The notes beneath the pieces are model-generated. The model searched no databases and was not told the origin of the DNA. It saw only the letters and a list, made by a program, of their open reading frames with translations. The position numbers and the translations under genes were made by a program. DNA of 64,000 nt, taken from positions 28,227,331 to 28,291,330 of the forward strand of contig JAFMSR010000013.1 of assembly GCA_022818135.1 (NCBI GenBank). Reading direction: 5' to 3'. Within the stretch, counting starts at the first letter, position 1; each line of letters starts with the position of its first letter. The DNA comes from Saxidomus purpurata (lineage: Eukaryota; Mollusca; Bivalvia; Venerida; Veneridae). This document shows positions 1 through 11,239 of the stretch, in pieces.

Positions 1-45
1 AGGTTGCACAAGTGTCCTCCATAAAAGGAAAGTGACTGATTGAGC

Positions 46-385
46 TTGTGACTACCAATGACCAAAGAATAATTTAGGTATCATGGGACAAAATATACTG
101 ACTATCAAAGAATAATTTATTATGGATGGGCAAAAGTATATGGACTACCAAAGAATAATTTAGGGATGGGCAAAAGTATACTGACTACCAAAGAATAATT
201 TAGGTATGGGGCAACATATTATACAGACTACCAAAGAATAATTTAGGGATGGGCAAAAGTAAACTGACTACCAAAGAATAATTTAGGTATGGGGCAAAAT
301 ATACTGACTACCAAAGAATAATTTAGGTAGGGGGCAAAATATACTGACTACCAAAGTATAATTTAGGTGTGGAGCAAAAATATAC
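46..385. repeat. Minisatellite, about 8 units of 38-45 bp
   Basis: The core GACTACCAAAGAATAATTTA recurs about eight times, separated by variants of GGTATGGGGCAAAATATACT. Units differ by substitutions and small indels. No reading frame or splice signal is evident, and it may lie downstream of, or within an intron of, the minus-strand gene at 0.8-3.8 kb. Confidence 0.85.
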
Positions 386-774
386 TGTCATGTCATAAAA
401 ATGCACAATGAATTCCCTGCATTTGCCTCTGAGAATCTAAGTCTGTCCATGGTCTATAATGTGAGCTTGAAGATTTTCATGTAGGTCTCAGTTCTTATGG
501 TTAATTAATGCATGCATTAGACCAAATTCATTTCAGGTCACAGTTTTAACCCCAGACATTTTCAAAATCACTGTAGCAGTTCTGCAATGAACAACTGATT
601 AAAACAGGCCTCACCAATATCATCAATATTACCAAAATATTTAAGGAAAAACCTAAACTGATCATTGATGTAAAACTGTGAGCTGTATATTTATGTATCC
701 TGGAAATAAATTAATTTAAACTTACTTTAAAATTCAATTTATGCACATACTGAATTAAATCATTATGTACTTAC
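386..774. other. Intronic or flanking DNA, no feature seen
   Basis: This lies immediately 3' of the donor site that ends the 775-1572 minus-strand exon, so it is probably the next intron of that gene. I found no convincing continuation of the cysteine-rich domain here; the next exon is likely beyond the window start. Confidence 0.5.
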
Positions 775-3700
775 CTGTGATTTTGAGGAAAATGTTATCA
801 ATGAACATGCAGTATTATTTAATCTCATCCACTTGTTATAAATACGAACACAGCACATACACTCCAAATCTTTGCAGTCACAGTACCCAAGTCCGTATTT
901 TGCTTCTGTCACATTCAATTTTTGTGTCGAATTTGGCGACATCAACGGGTGATACGCCATGTCAGTCAGATTTTGCTTAACTTGAAAGTATTGAGTATCC
1001 TTCATTATATTTCCTATGTCTTCAATGGACATATTTAAAATCCACTTTACGGGTGTGTAAATCAATTTAACATATTCCGGCTTTTTAATAACACCTAAAT
1101 TTGTTAATTTTTCTAAAGTTTTATTCTTCACTGTCTCCCAGTCACCTAATGTCTTGTTTTTAAAACTTTCTCCTAATGCCATAACTTTATTTTCTACTTG
1201 TTTTAATACTGGTTGATTTGTAGCATTAGCATTAACTGTTGTATTAGCTTTCTTGGTGGGGACTTTAATAATAGTTCCATTCTTATTTTCATCCACGTTT
1301 TTATCTTTATCATCTACTTTACCACTTTCTTGTCTCTCATTTGTTTGTACTGCGTTATCAGTTTCTTTGACAGAATCTTTTATCTGACCACTTTTAGCAC
1401 TTTCAACATTTACATCTTGATTACTGTCACCAAATGGTTTTACTTGCTCGGCAACTGCTTCTTTGTCTACTTCTGGCGGTGGCCTTGGAATGACTTGTTT
1501 TTCAGGCACATCAACAACCTTGCCAGAAATGTCTGTGTCTCTTGGAGGCAGGATTTGTTTTTCTTCTTTCCTCTGAAAACAGTAAGACTAATAATAGAGT
1601 CAGAATATTTTTATTGCAAGACACTTCATTAAGCTTCTATTACCACTTCAAATCCTCATATACACTCACATCAACTTTTCTAACGCTACCAGCAGCCTTT
1701 GCACACAGTGACACGCTCCTACTTTTGGGGTTGACCTCCATTGCTTTAAAATTTAAAACAATGGAATGACTGCTTAACCACACAACAGTTTTATTTGCAA
1801 CACTTTCGACCATCTAAGGCTTTAAGCGTTCTGTCAAATGTTTAGCTAATCCTGAGCCTCTGACTCAGGTGACTCGGCTAAAATCTGCCGTGGAAATTCC
1901 AAAACCACAGAAAATCATGACAATGGTAGCTTATTAATTTAGTGCTCGGAAGTTGATTATTATAGTACACAGTGATAGACTAAGTGTAAACTGCATTTAT
2001 ATTAAATGATGTAAACTTTCTGGAAAAGCTCCCGTAGTCAAGATAGTCTTTGAATGAAAATGTGGACAGCACTAAATTACTGCAACTGAATTGATAAAAC
2101 AGTGAGTGGAAATCTCAGTATAACATTTTGCATTTCTACATTAAGTTCGCAACCAAGCCTCCGAATTTTCACACTTTTGAAGTTTAATAAAACAAGGACA
2201 AAAATGGTTTTATTAGTGATTTAAGGAAGAGGTTAGCCACTTATTTATTTATATAAAATATTATCATTTAAATGCCTTTCGAACAGTTTGTGACTTTACA
2301 TATAAAACAGTGTGTTCTGTACAATGTTTTAAATAAAGGTAAACACAAGTTTAATGTGACTGCAATATAACATACCTCAAGCCTATTAAAAATCCTGTGA
2401 GATTAATGTGACTGCAATTTAACAAACCTCAAGTTTATCCACCTCCAGTGAGATTAATGTGACTGCAATATAACATACCTCAAGTTTATCAACCTCCTGT
2501 GAGATTAATGTGACTGCAATATAACATACCTCAAGTGTATCAACCTCCTGTGAGATTAATGTGACTGCAATACAACATACCTCAAGTGTATCAACCTCCT
2601 GTGAGATTAATGTGACTGCAATATAACATACCTCATGTTTATCAACCTCCTGTGAGATTAATGTGACTGCAATATAACATACCTCAAGTTTATCAACCTC
2701 CTGTGAGATTAATGTGACTGCAATATTACATACCTCAAGTCTATTAACCTCCTGTGAGATTAATGTGACTGCAATATAACATACCTCAAGTTTATCAACC
2801 TCTGACTGCAATATACCTAACCTTCTGTGAGATTAATTTGACTGCACTATATAACTTACCTTCCTTTTATCAACCTCCTGTGCATGCTGTGAGGCTAATG
2901 TGACTGCACTATTACTTACCTCAGGTTTATTAACCTCCTGTGATATTAATGTGTCTGCAATATAGTTACATGTAACTTACCTTCAGTTTAACAACATGAA
3001 GCGGTAATATAATTAACCTCAGGTTTATCAACCTCCTGTGAGATTTAAGTGACTGCACTATCACTAACTTCAGATTTATCAACCTCCTGTGAGATTTAAG
3101 TGACTGCACTATCACTAACCTCAGATTTATCAACCTCCTGTGAGATTTAAGTGACCTTGCAGTTTCTGCATTGCTATAATTAACCTCAGGTTTACCAACC
3201 TCCTGTGAGATTTAAGTGACTGCACTATCACTAACCTCAGATTTATCAACCTCCTGAGAGATTAATGTTGTTACACTATAACTTACCTCCAGTTTATCAA
3301 CCTCCTGGTAGATTAATCTGTTAATATCCGCCTCCATGGTCGAGTGGTTAGAGTCTCTGACTTGAGATCACTGTAACCTCTCATAGATTGAGAGCCATGG
3401 GTTCGCGCCCTCCTACCTACCACTTATTTTTATGTGCGATATTTGGCAGTCTTACGGAGGATTGGATTTTAGTACTGGTTCTACCCAGGAACAATTGTTA
3501 TGTAAACTGGCCGTCTGTTAAAATAACCTAGGTTGGAATAGGTGTTAAACAACAACATCAATCTGTTAATGTGGCTGAAATAATTTATTATAACATAGGG
3601 GGTAATTTACCTCAAGTTTATCATAATCTACAGTGAGATTGATGTGACTGCACTGTAACTTACCTCTGGTTTATCTACCTCCTGCGGTTGTAGTGGTGGT

Positions 3701-3788
3701 ACAATTACTCGTCTTGTTACACTGATACTCTCTTTCTTCAAAATGTTACCCTGTTCATGGGGTAATACACCATTATGAAACCTTGTAT
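775..3788 (-). CDS. Partial secreted glycoprotein gene with DUF4773-like cysteine-rich segment
   Basis: Two flanking exons are supported. The upstream exon 3664-3788 (125 nt) has a TTTCAG acceptor and GTAAGT donor, enters with 2 nt of a split codon, and ends in EVDKPE. The downstream exon 775-1572 (798 nt, phase 0 at both ends) has a TTTTCAG acceptor and CAG/GTAAGT donor. The large exon starts RKEEKQILPP, runs through a charged low-complexity stretch with about ten N-glycosylation sequons, and ends in a cluster with the pattern CxCxxxxCxCC followed by LNNTAC. That pattern resembles DUF4773, a domain of unknown function found in invertebrate secreted proteins. The signal peptide exon (above 3.8 kb) and the rest of the domain (below 0.7 kb) were not found. 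The intervening intron holds the microexon-like array described separately. Domain assignment is by eye. Function is unknown; a secreted or matrix role is inferred. Confidence 0.7.
2376..3304 (-). repeat. Tandem array of 18-nt microexon-like cassettes
   Basis: On the minus strand each unit reads acceptor (usually TCTCACAG), an 18-nt block such as GAGGTTGATAAACTTGAG (EVDKLE), then donor (GTATGT, GTAAGT or GTTAGT). Blocks that keep both AG and GT, 18 nt long and in frame, lie at 2479-2496, 2530-2547, 2581-2598, 2632-2649, 2683-2700, 2734-2751, 2860-2877, 2920-2937, 3018-3035, 3069-3086, 3120-3137, 3185-3202, 3236-3253 and 3287-3304. Peptides are EVDKLE, EVDTLE, EVDKHE, EVNRLE, EVDKRK, EVNKPE, EVDKPE, EVDKSE and EVGKPE. 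Blocks at 2376 (19 nt), 2428 (AG lost), 2785 (AG shifted) and 2982 (AG lost) are broken. The period is mostly 51 bp, leaving 33-nt gaps, too short for a normal intron between neighbours. The adjacent real exon (3664-3788) ends with the same motif and donor, so the array looks like repeated duplication of that exon end. Use in mRNA is unproven. Confidence 0.8.
3326..3559 (+). mobile_element. tRNA-derived SINE with 11-bp target duplication
   Basis: The head contains pol III box-like sequences (TGGTCGAGTGG and GGGTTCGCGCC), followed by a body that ends GTGTTAAACAACA. It is bracketed by AATCTGTTAAT at 3315-3325 and 3560-3570, a direct target-site duplication. The insertion separates one outlying degenerate repeat unit (near 3612-3629) from the main microexon array. 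A second family member lies in reverse orientation at about 15.53-15.76 kb. Confidence 0.85.
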
Positions 3789-5467
3789 CTGAAATTATAT
3801 ACAAAATGCACTCTTAATCAGTTATTTACATCCCATTGATTTCAAAATATACATGGTCAATACCTTGACACAGTCATGATATCAACAATGCAAGAAGTAC
3901 AAGTACTGTGTCAGTCGATTAGGTTACAAAACTGATATGTTGACCGACACGAAGTATTCATCTTAACTAGGTCAAATTAATGCCGGATCTTAGTTAACTA
4001 TTCAAACTTTAACACAGTATTAGCCAGAATTATCCCACAAACAAGTTACTATACTCCAAACATGCCTCTAATTAAATAATTAAACCAATTTACAAAATTA
4101 AAAGATTTGGTGTTTTCGTAATGTTCAGCGTCAAAACAAATTCATACATCAATTGTCAGGCCTCCGTCAGTCAATGCAATTGAATCGCGCATAAATCTAT
4201 GTTGTGAGATCAATTATCAGAATCGCTTTTCAGTAATGTCCGGTGTTTTTCACACATGACCCCCCCCCCCCGACCGACCAACACGTCGCATATACCCCCA
4301 AACTTCGATTCGATAAATATGCAATCTATTGTCAATGTCTAAAACCCTTTTTTTTCCATCCGTACAAATAAACAAAACAGTGATGGGGATCCCCTAGGTT
4401 ATCTCTGATTAAAAAAAACTTTGCATTAACAATTACTTTATTAGGCAAAATGAAAAGAAAATTGTCACTGGCAAATAATCGGCTTTGATAGTTACTGAAA
4501 AAATAGAGGTGATTGTAAACGACAAAACAAAAAGTACACTGCCAACAAGCAACTAGTTTTGATATTCTACATTAATCTACATTAAGTTTCTTGAATTTCC
4601 GGTTTTTTGCTCTGTACAAATAAAAAACTAGTCGCAACAGGGTCTCAAGACCCTTGCGGGACACCAAATATGCCAAGCGTTAGTTTTGCTTTGAAAAAAC
4701 AACATCCGGAACTTTTTGAATGTAATTTTTTTTTTTTTGCTTACAACTTTGGATTAGTTTTTAATAATTGAAATTTAACGCCTTTCAATGCTTGTCTGTT
4801 GACTTTCTAAGGACCTCAAATTACATGCAAAACCTAACTCAATTTGCTCAATTTAGAGGTATTGTTAAACGGTTTGAAAACAAATTGTTTGAGTTAAATT
4901 TGTCATCCAATTCCTTTTTTACAGACAACATTTTTCACACCCACAGCGAGTGACAAAAGACAAGTTGGGAATAAAGAGATCGACCAGTTACGGCAAATTG
5001 TTTACGTGGATAATTATTTTAAATCAACATAAACGTGATAAGTATTTTAAGTTCAGGTAGAATAGAATACGTTTTGAAACAAATATATTCAAAAATAATG
5101 ATTTTAAAGCAGTGATACTCTACTGGCAATTCCCAACGGAAATACTGCGGCGGCAATGTGTGCTACTGTAATAATCAACAGACGCACAACTTCCGTCTAC
5201 CATGGATAAATTAAAAAGTATTTCTAGAATTTTTTCCAAATTGTTGTATTCAAAGTAGTAGTCTACATTTATTTGTCACCACGATTCAAAAAATGAACGC
5301 ATATTTAAAATTAGGTGACCCTTTAGGTGACCAAAACTTCTTTAGAATGAACACGTCACCGTGTCTGGTCACCTAGAATAAATTTTTGTTGCGGTGACTG
5401 GGTGACATTTGAAAAAAACACCTTGGGTGTGCTGTACATAATAGTTATTGTCAGATCATCCTTAGAA
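3789..5467. other. Upstream intron or intergenic DNA; nothing firm
   Basis: This lies 5' of the 3664-3788 exon on its own (minus) strand, so the leader exon and promoter of the DUF4773-like gene could be here. I could not identify a signal-peptide exon with acceptable splice sites. It has a short C-run near 4260 and T-runs near 4350 and 4730. Short open frames here have no recognisable content. Confidence 0.4.
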
Positions 5468-5469
5468 AG

Positions 5470-5905
5470 CTTCTGGTTCAATGCATCCTTTAGTCATCTC
5501 GTACCAAAATTGGTCAACTTGTATGGTTCAAAAAATCAACTCGTACCCTTTGTTTTTACACTACTTAAAATATTATTCACAGAGACTAGAAAAAAAGGGG
5601 GTGCTACGTACAGGCTTTCAAACTGAACGATCATTGATTCTTCAGTCTCAATTTTTAAGGTTCAAAATCAATAGGCCATAGGGTTCAGGTCTTACACTCT
5701 AGGGTTGCATTTTATTTTTCTTCAAGTGTCTTGCAGCTTTTTAGTTATAAATATTTTCTTTTTTTTAGGCCTATATTCCATATGGCCCAACCTTTGAAAT
5801 ATAAGTTTTGAAACAAAAGGTGCGAGTTGACTACAAAGGGTACGAGTTGACTTTTTGAACCGTACAAGTTGACCAATTCGGATAAGAGATGACTAAGGTA
5901 GGCTT
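5470..5905. repeat. Foldback element with arms of 70-90 bp
   Basis: The left arm at about 5490-5553 (including TTGGTCAACTTGTATGGTTC and CAACTCGTACCCTTTGT) is matched in inverted orientation at about 5832-5905. The arms enclose about 280 bp of AT-rich DNA. Non-autonomous DNA transposon (MITE) is the likeliest origin; target duplications were not resolved. Confidence 0.6.
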
Positions 5906-6430
5906 CCTGACCCAGTTAACAGTGGTCTTAATGTAAACATGCTAAAAAAGGTTGCAAAATCATTTTTCAGTTAGTAACTTTATTAAATTTAGTAGATTGT
6001 CATTTCAACAATATTGTGAAACCATCAAAACATCTGAAAATTCCATGGCACTATTTGGCCCCAAATTAACATGTATACAAACAAGGTCGAAGGTCATTTT
6101 TGTACCAGTAACCGGTGCACAATAACCCCTCCAGACAAATTTCCATGGGACTAAATGGTATTGGGTGATTTTTACCCTAACACCGGTCTTAATTTCGATA
6201 AGCAGAAGACAAATTTGAGAATTTAAAGATGAAATAAAGTCACATTCAGTTGGAAATGATAGACATCCATAACATTCCTTGTTAAATATAGAATTTTATA
6301 CAGTATTTGGTGTTTTTACTTGAAAACGCCCATTGCATAATCACTGCATACAATTTTTATGAATTTTACAACTTATACATGTTGCAAGAGATTTGGACAG
6401 CGAAATGTGAAAATTGGTTACCCCACAGTC

Positions 6431-6622
6431 ACTTGTTTCAATCCAAATATACCTTAAACATTAAAAAATACACCCACCCCTTTAACGTTTTTAGGTATTT
6501 TCGGATTGAAACAAGTGCCTTAGGGTTACCCTTAGAAATGGGTGTACGGCCCACTTCCAGAACGGACCACTACCAGAACGGCCCAGGACCAGAATGCACC
6601 AGTCCAAAACGGCCCACTTTTT
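6431..6622. repeat. Short inverted repeat plus CCAGAACGGCCCA tandem
   Basis: CACTTGTTTCAATCCAAATA at about 6431-6450 is matched in inverted orientation by a block ending near 6522. It is followed at 6550-6622 by about five degenerate copies of a 10-15 bp motif, CCAGAACGGCCCA. These look like parts of one interspersed repeat; no coding content was seen. Confidence 0.5.
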
Positions 6623-6624
6623 AA

Positions 6625-8344
6625 GTATCATTGTATTATTGCAAAAAAGATGAAAAAATCATTAAAGGAAATTGGCGCTGGTCTAGGTTTTCATGTAATT
6701 GGTGTTAGTTATTGTTTTTAAAATTCAACTTTTTGTTTAATAAATAAAAGTTATGTCGATATAATGATAGAAGTTTTCACAGTCATAAGTATTTTATAGG
6801 AAGAACTGAACCATCTCAGGAACGGTCTATAGTTATAGAGTATTCCTGACCATCTGCAGAACATGATATTCGCTTTTTATTCACAGTTACAACTTTATGA
6901 ACACATGGAGTGTCAAACTGATTGTAAGAAAATGTTTGTCTAAATCTTTATTATAATAGACTAACATTGATTTCCACCAAACTGTTGTACCAAACTGGAA
7001 AAAGTCATTTACTAATTTTTTAAGTTTTTAATTTCCAGTCTTGTGGGATTGGCAGTTCAAACTGAGTTGTATACATAATGTGAACAACACAAAGGTTTTA
7101 TATGATTACATGTGTAAAAAAAAAAGCCTAATTCTGGCAAAATTGATCCGACAATATGCAGTTGTATTTCAATGACAATAGTTGTGTGATAGTTTGGTTT
7201 AAATCTGTTTTAGTTAAGAGGATGTGACCGTGACATATTCTTCAATTTGTAACACCTATGTGACAAAACTAAGGGCCATAATCGCAAAACTTTGAAAACA
7301 TTAATCAATGACAAAAAATTTCCCTGTTTTAATGACTTGGTTTTTTAGAAATTTTGTCATCTTACTGTTACTCCAAATGTATAATCAGGACTGGTAATCT
7401 ATTGTAGGATTTTGAAAGTAGGAGTCCAGAGTATTCTCCTATGTTAAATAAAATAGTATCTCCCTTTATCTTACTTAAATGTTGGGAGTCCCATATTTTT
7501 AAGTACGGCGTGACCCAAACCAGCGAACATTCTATATTCATGAATCGTAATTACAGTATTGCAATTGGTATGACATAAATAGATTACCTGGGATAACACC
7601 AGGAAACAGAAGAGTTTTTTCAACTGTATATTACGTTGTCAAATATGAAAATATGCCCAAAATATATACAAAATAATCAATAAGCAATCCCCGCGTATGC
7701 GCCAGACTTGGTAACAATAATTCTGTGATATTTTTATAGAAATCCCTTAAGAAAGTGCTTATTTAGTAATCTGATTCATTACTCTTATGCTTGAATAAGC
7801 ACAAGGGCCATTTCTGTCAAAAATGACTGAATCACAAAACCACATATCGAACAGATTGCTTATGACAATACTTTTCAAAGTTTATATGAAGTCCTTAAAT
7901 TTTCAATCCAGAGGAAATGTCCAATACCAAGAACCATTCAATACATTCCTATCTTTTTAACCAGGATTTTTCACTTTCAGAATCCTGGTCGGGCATTTAC
8001 TTTTATTACGATCCCACCTGTTAAAGGTGACAATTACTAATGAATACAGCATGTAAAATTTCCACGGAGTTGCGTATGATACTCAACTTTTAGACTGTAA
8101 AGGCACCCCTTATTCCACAGTGTGTTCTTTTGTAACAAGCGGTCTTTGATTTCAGATCGCCTAATTGAACCAGGAAATCTAAAGTTTTTATGTAACTAGC
8201 CGATTTTCCCAAACTAATGACTACTATCGCAGATAGTTGAATATACTTTCTGAAACTACTAAGGCTTTATGATGTGTCCACTTTTATTTAAAGTCCCTGG
8301 GAAGTTAAATTACTTTTGTTTACGAGATAGTGCAATTTGTACCG
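6625..8344. other. AT-rich intergenic DNA, no feature seen
   Basis: No open frame of note, tRNA-like head or tandem structure was recognised. A small inverted motif near 7970-8010 (CCAGGATTTTT and AATCCTGG) is too short to classify. Confidence 0.4.
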
Positions 8345-8512
8345 TCCCAATTCCAGAAACAATCCTGGTCTTGTACATGCCATTGAAGTCACCCATAACA
8401 GACCCGGTTTTAGTCTCTAAAATCCAATGCCTCGTTAGCTAATTTTAATGTAGCCCCCGAATCGAACCCACTACCAGGAGATTACAAGTATCGTGAAACC
8501 TCGAGCTAACCG
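8345..8512 (-). mobile_element. tRNA-derived SINE fragment
   Basis: Read on the minus strand it begins GCCCGGTTAGCTCGAGG, continues through a tRNA-like arm, and has a B-box-like GGTTCGATTC before a body running to about 8345. The acceptor stem does not pair as in a functional tRNA, so a SINE head is preferred. Confidence 0.6.
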
Positions 8513-8949
8513 GGCTGAAATTATCTTTATCCTATATAAGTCCCGGCAACAAATTAATTTTTATCTTGAAATAATTTTTATTTTGCATTACATGAATAAG
8601 TATAAATTCAAGTCAAATTGTATTTGTTCAAAGAAAATTCTTACCATCGCACTTAGTCCCCCGAAAATAAATAAAAATTATTATTTCAATGATTTGATCG
8701 GCAATTCATACAGATGGAAACAATGCCTATAGACTTGACATTTAATGATTTTTTTTAGCATTAAACATTTCAAACAAATGGTCAGCCATATTTTTTTCAA
8801 TTTTAGTTTGTCAAATGATGTACCGTAAATTGGTTAATCACCATCAACACTAAATAATCCAACATTAAAACTTAATCGCAATCCCAACTACTTTTGGTGG
8901 CTTTTTTCAAATCATTTGACTTGTCGCCAAATCTTAATGTCCAAATGTT

Positions 8950-10530
8950 ACATATTGATCTATTTTATATATCTAAATCACTATAAAAAGTGGTCGTTCA
9001 AGATTCTCGGTACTAAACCGAATTTTACAGAACATGATGAATTCCATAGATGTCCTGCTTAATGTTTCTGCCGATTTTTCGTCCAAAAATAATTATGCAA
9101 AAATGCCCTGGCATTAACTCAATTACTGGCACGTATGATCGGTAGGTCTAAGATCGCTGGGTGTTTTGCCACACGCCAAGTAACTGTTAATAACAATGTT
9201 ATTCAAAGTTTGCAAACTTGGCACAATAATATAGCCTAAAATGCCATTGTTGAAACAATATACGTGACTTATTTAAAATTGACCCAATGCATTATGTGTT
9301 TTGAATTTATTAAATGAATATCCAGAAACTGTTGCAATAAACAAAAACCGACAAAATTTAGTTTTCGTTTCAAGAACCTAACGCCATTTTGGACCCTTAT
9401 GCCGAGGGAAAAGGTTCACTCTACTAAATTATTTTCTTTGGGGACTGGAACTTTGCATCATGATTTATTTAGATCAAGTTATACATCCATCTACGGAAAT
9501 ATTCGCCTATTTCTGATTACTTCTGAAAGGTCGGATACAAATGATGTTAATTCAATACTAAATTTTGCTCGGTCAATGTCTATGCATAGGCAGGCAAGTT
9601 TCACAATAACACTTAAGACACTTAGTTATTCAAAGTATTGATGAAATAGTCTATATATGTCCAGTACATTATTATTTTGCCTGATACGGTTTAGCCATAT
9701 AAACATTTACCTTTCTCAGCTGTCAAATTGTGTATAACTTTCCGTAAACTTGTCATGAATGGGTTGTGCACAGAATATTGTATTTCGATCCAGTGTAATC
9801 ATTGTCGGATTTGTATTTACAGCTTTTGGAAATGATATGCAATGATAAAAATACTTAAAACACTGGTAAAACATGTTCCTAACTGTCAACCTACTGTTAA
9901 GTTTGTACAACTTTTACATTTTAATATTTATATATTTTATATATCTAAATATTACTAAAATTTGTGGGCAGTTTTGAAAGGCTTATGGACGGCTCCAATC
10001 TGGATTTTGGCCAAAGTGTCTGTGTACTAAACCTTAAAAATGACACTGAGTGCCAGGTTGATTTTCTGCTAAAATGTTTCTACCGATTTTTGTCCAAAAT
10101 AGACATAATCCTATGCAAAAGTGCCTGGCATATAAAGGCTCAACCCTTAGGTTGATGGCACGTATTACTCTCCGTGGGTATATAATGACCACAATTCGCT
10201 GAGTTTTAGTTGATACTTCAAGTGCCACTAGGCTACAACGTATCTTGTTAATTAATCAGTGTTATTCAAACTTTGCAAACATTGGCACAATAATAAAGGC
10301 TAAAATGCACAAGTGAGACAGTTAGCATACGTGACTTAATTAAAATCATTACCCGATGCAGCAGGTGTTGAAAATATTAAATAGAATATCCAGAATACTG
10401 TTGCAATAAACAAGAAACCGACAAAATTTAGTTTTCGTTTCAAGAACCTGAACAGCGCCATGTTGGACCGCTTATGCCGAGGAGAAAAAAGGTATCACGC
10501 TACTAATTTATTTTCTTTGGGGATGGCACT
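8950..10530. repeat. Diverged direct duplication, two copies of about 0.5 kb
   Basis: Segments at about 8956-9450 and 9935-10520 share an ordered series of blocks: TTTTATATATCTAAAT, GTTTCTNCCGATTTTTNGTCC, TGGCACAATAATA, CCGACAAAATTTAGTTTTCG and TTATTTTCTTTGGGGA. The copies differ by many substitutions and indels, so this is an old duplication or two copies of one unidentified element. Short open frames within it are not conserved between the copies. Confidence 0.65.
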
Positions 10531-11239
10531 GTGGTAAAAATCCCCCGTCCAAGCAGAACACTTGATGACATCTTACCAGACTTAGATAAAGCTTTTTTTC
10601 TAGCATCCATCTACGGGAACTATTCTCAATTCAATTGTCTGAATTCTACCTATCTTCAAAGGTCGGTTAGCCAATTATTAGTTTCTAAAACTCCCTTATG
10701 GACTAATTTATTTTTGCTTTCGGCCAAAATGGAGCAGTGCATATTTGCTAGGTGTTAGGACTATTGTGGACGACATGATATTTGGAACCGACATGACCAA
10801 CATGACAAAAATCTCGACGGTCTTATGATCCGTTGCTCGAGATATGTGAGGAAACTTAACCCTGAAGCTGTAGGAAAAGTCGAGTTACTCTCCATTATCG
10901 CTGCCTGGAAAATCGACCAGTACTGGTCAAGGCCATATGAGGAAGCTACACTAGGTCTTGATCCAGTGGGGTTAGAACCTGGTATGGTCACCTCCCGCAT
11001 GAGCGTTAGACACCTTAACTGTCTAAGTTACTGCACCGCTTCCTTCTGTCTTGGGAAATTGAATTATGTTATAACCCAGAAGTTTATGCACTACAAGAGG
11101 TAAAAAATCATTAAAAAGTCTGACCTTACAAATACAGTGACAATAGTAGGCTATGTACAGTAACGATGCCTTAAAGTTATCAGTGACGTTTTGGAGACTT
11201 AATTAAACCTGTCTGTTTGCTTAATTTGTCCTAACCCCC
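10531..11239. other. Unassigned DNA upstream of the gypsy relic
   Basis: It has slightly higher GC than its surroundings and an open frame at 10825-11103 (+) that I do not recognise. It may be older retroelement sequence, but no reverse transcriptase motif was seen. Confidence 0.35.

Noticed and set aside
2376..3304. Regular repeats resembling a CRISPR array
   Set aside because: The units are nearly identical throughout with no unique spacers, and the context is a eukaryotic intron.
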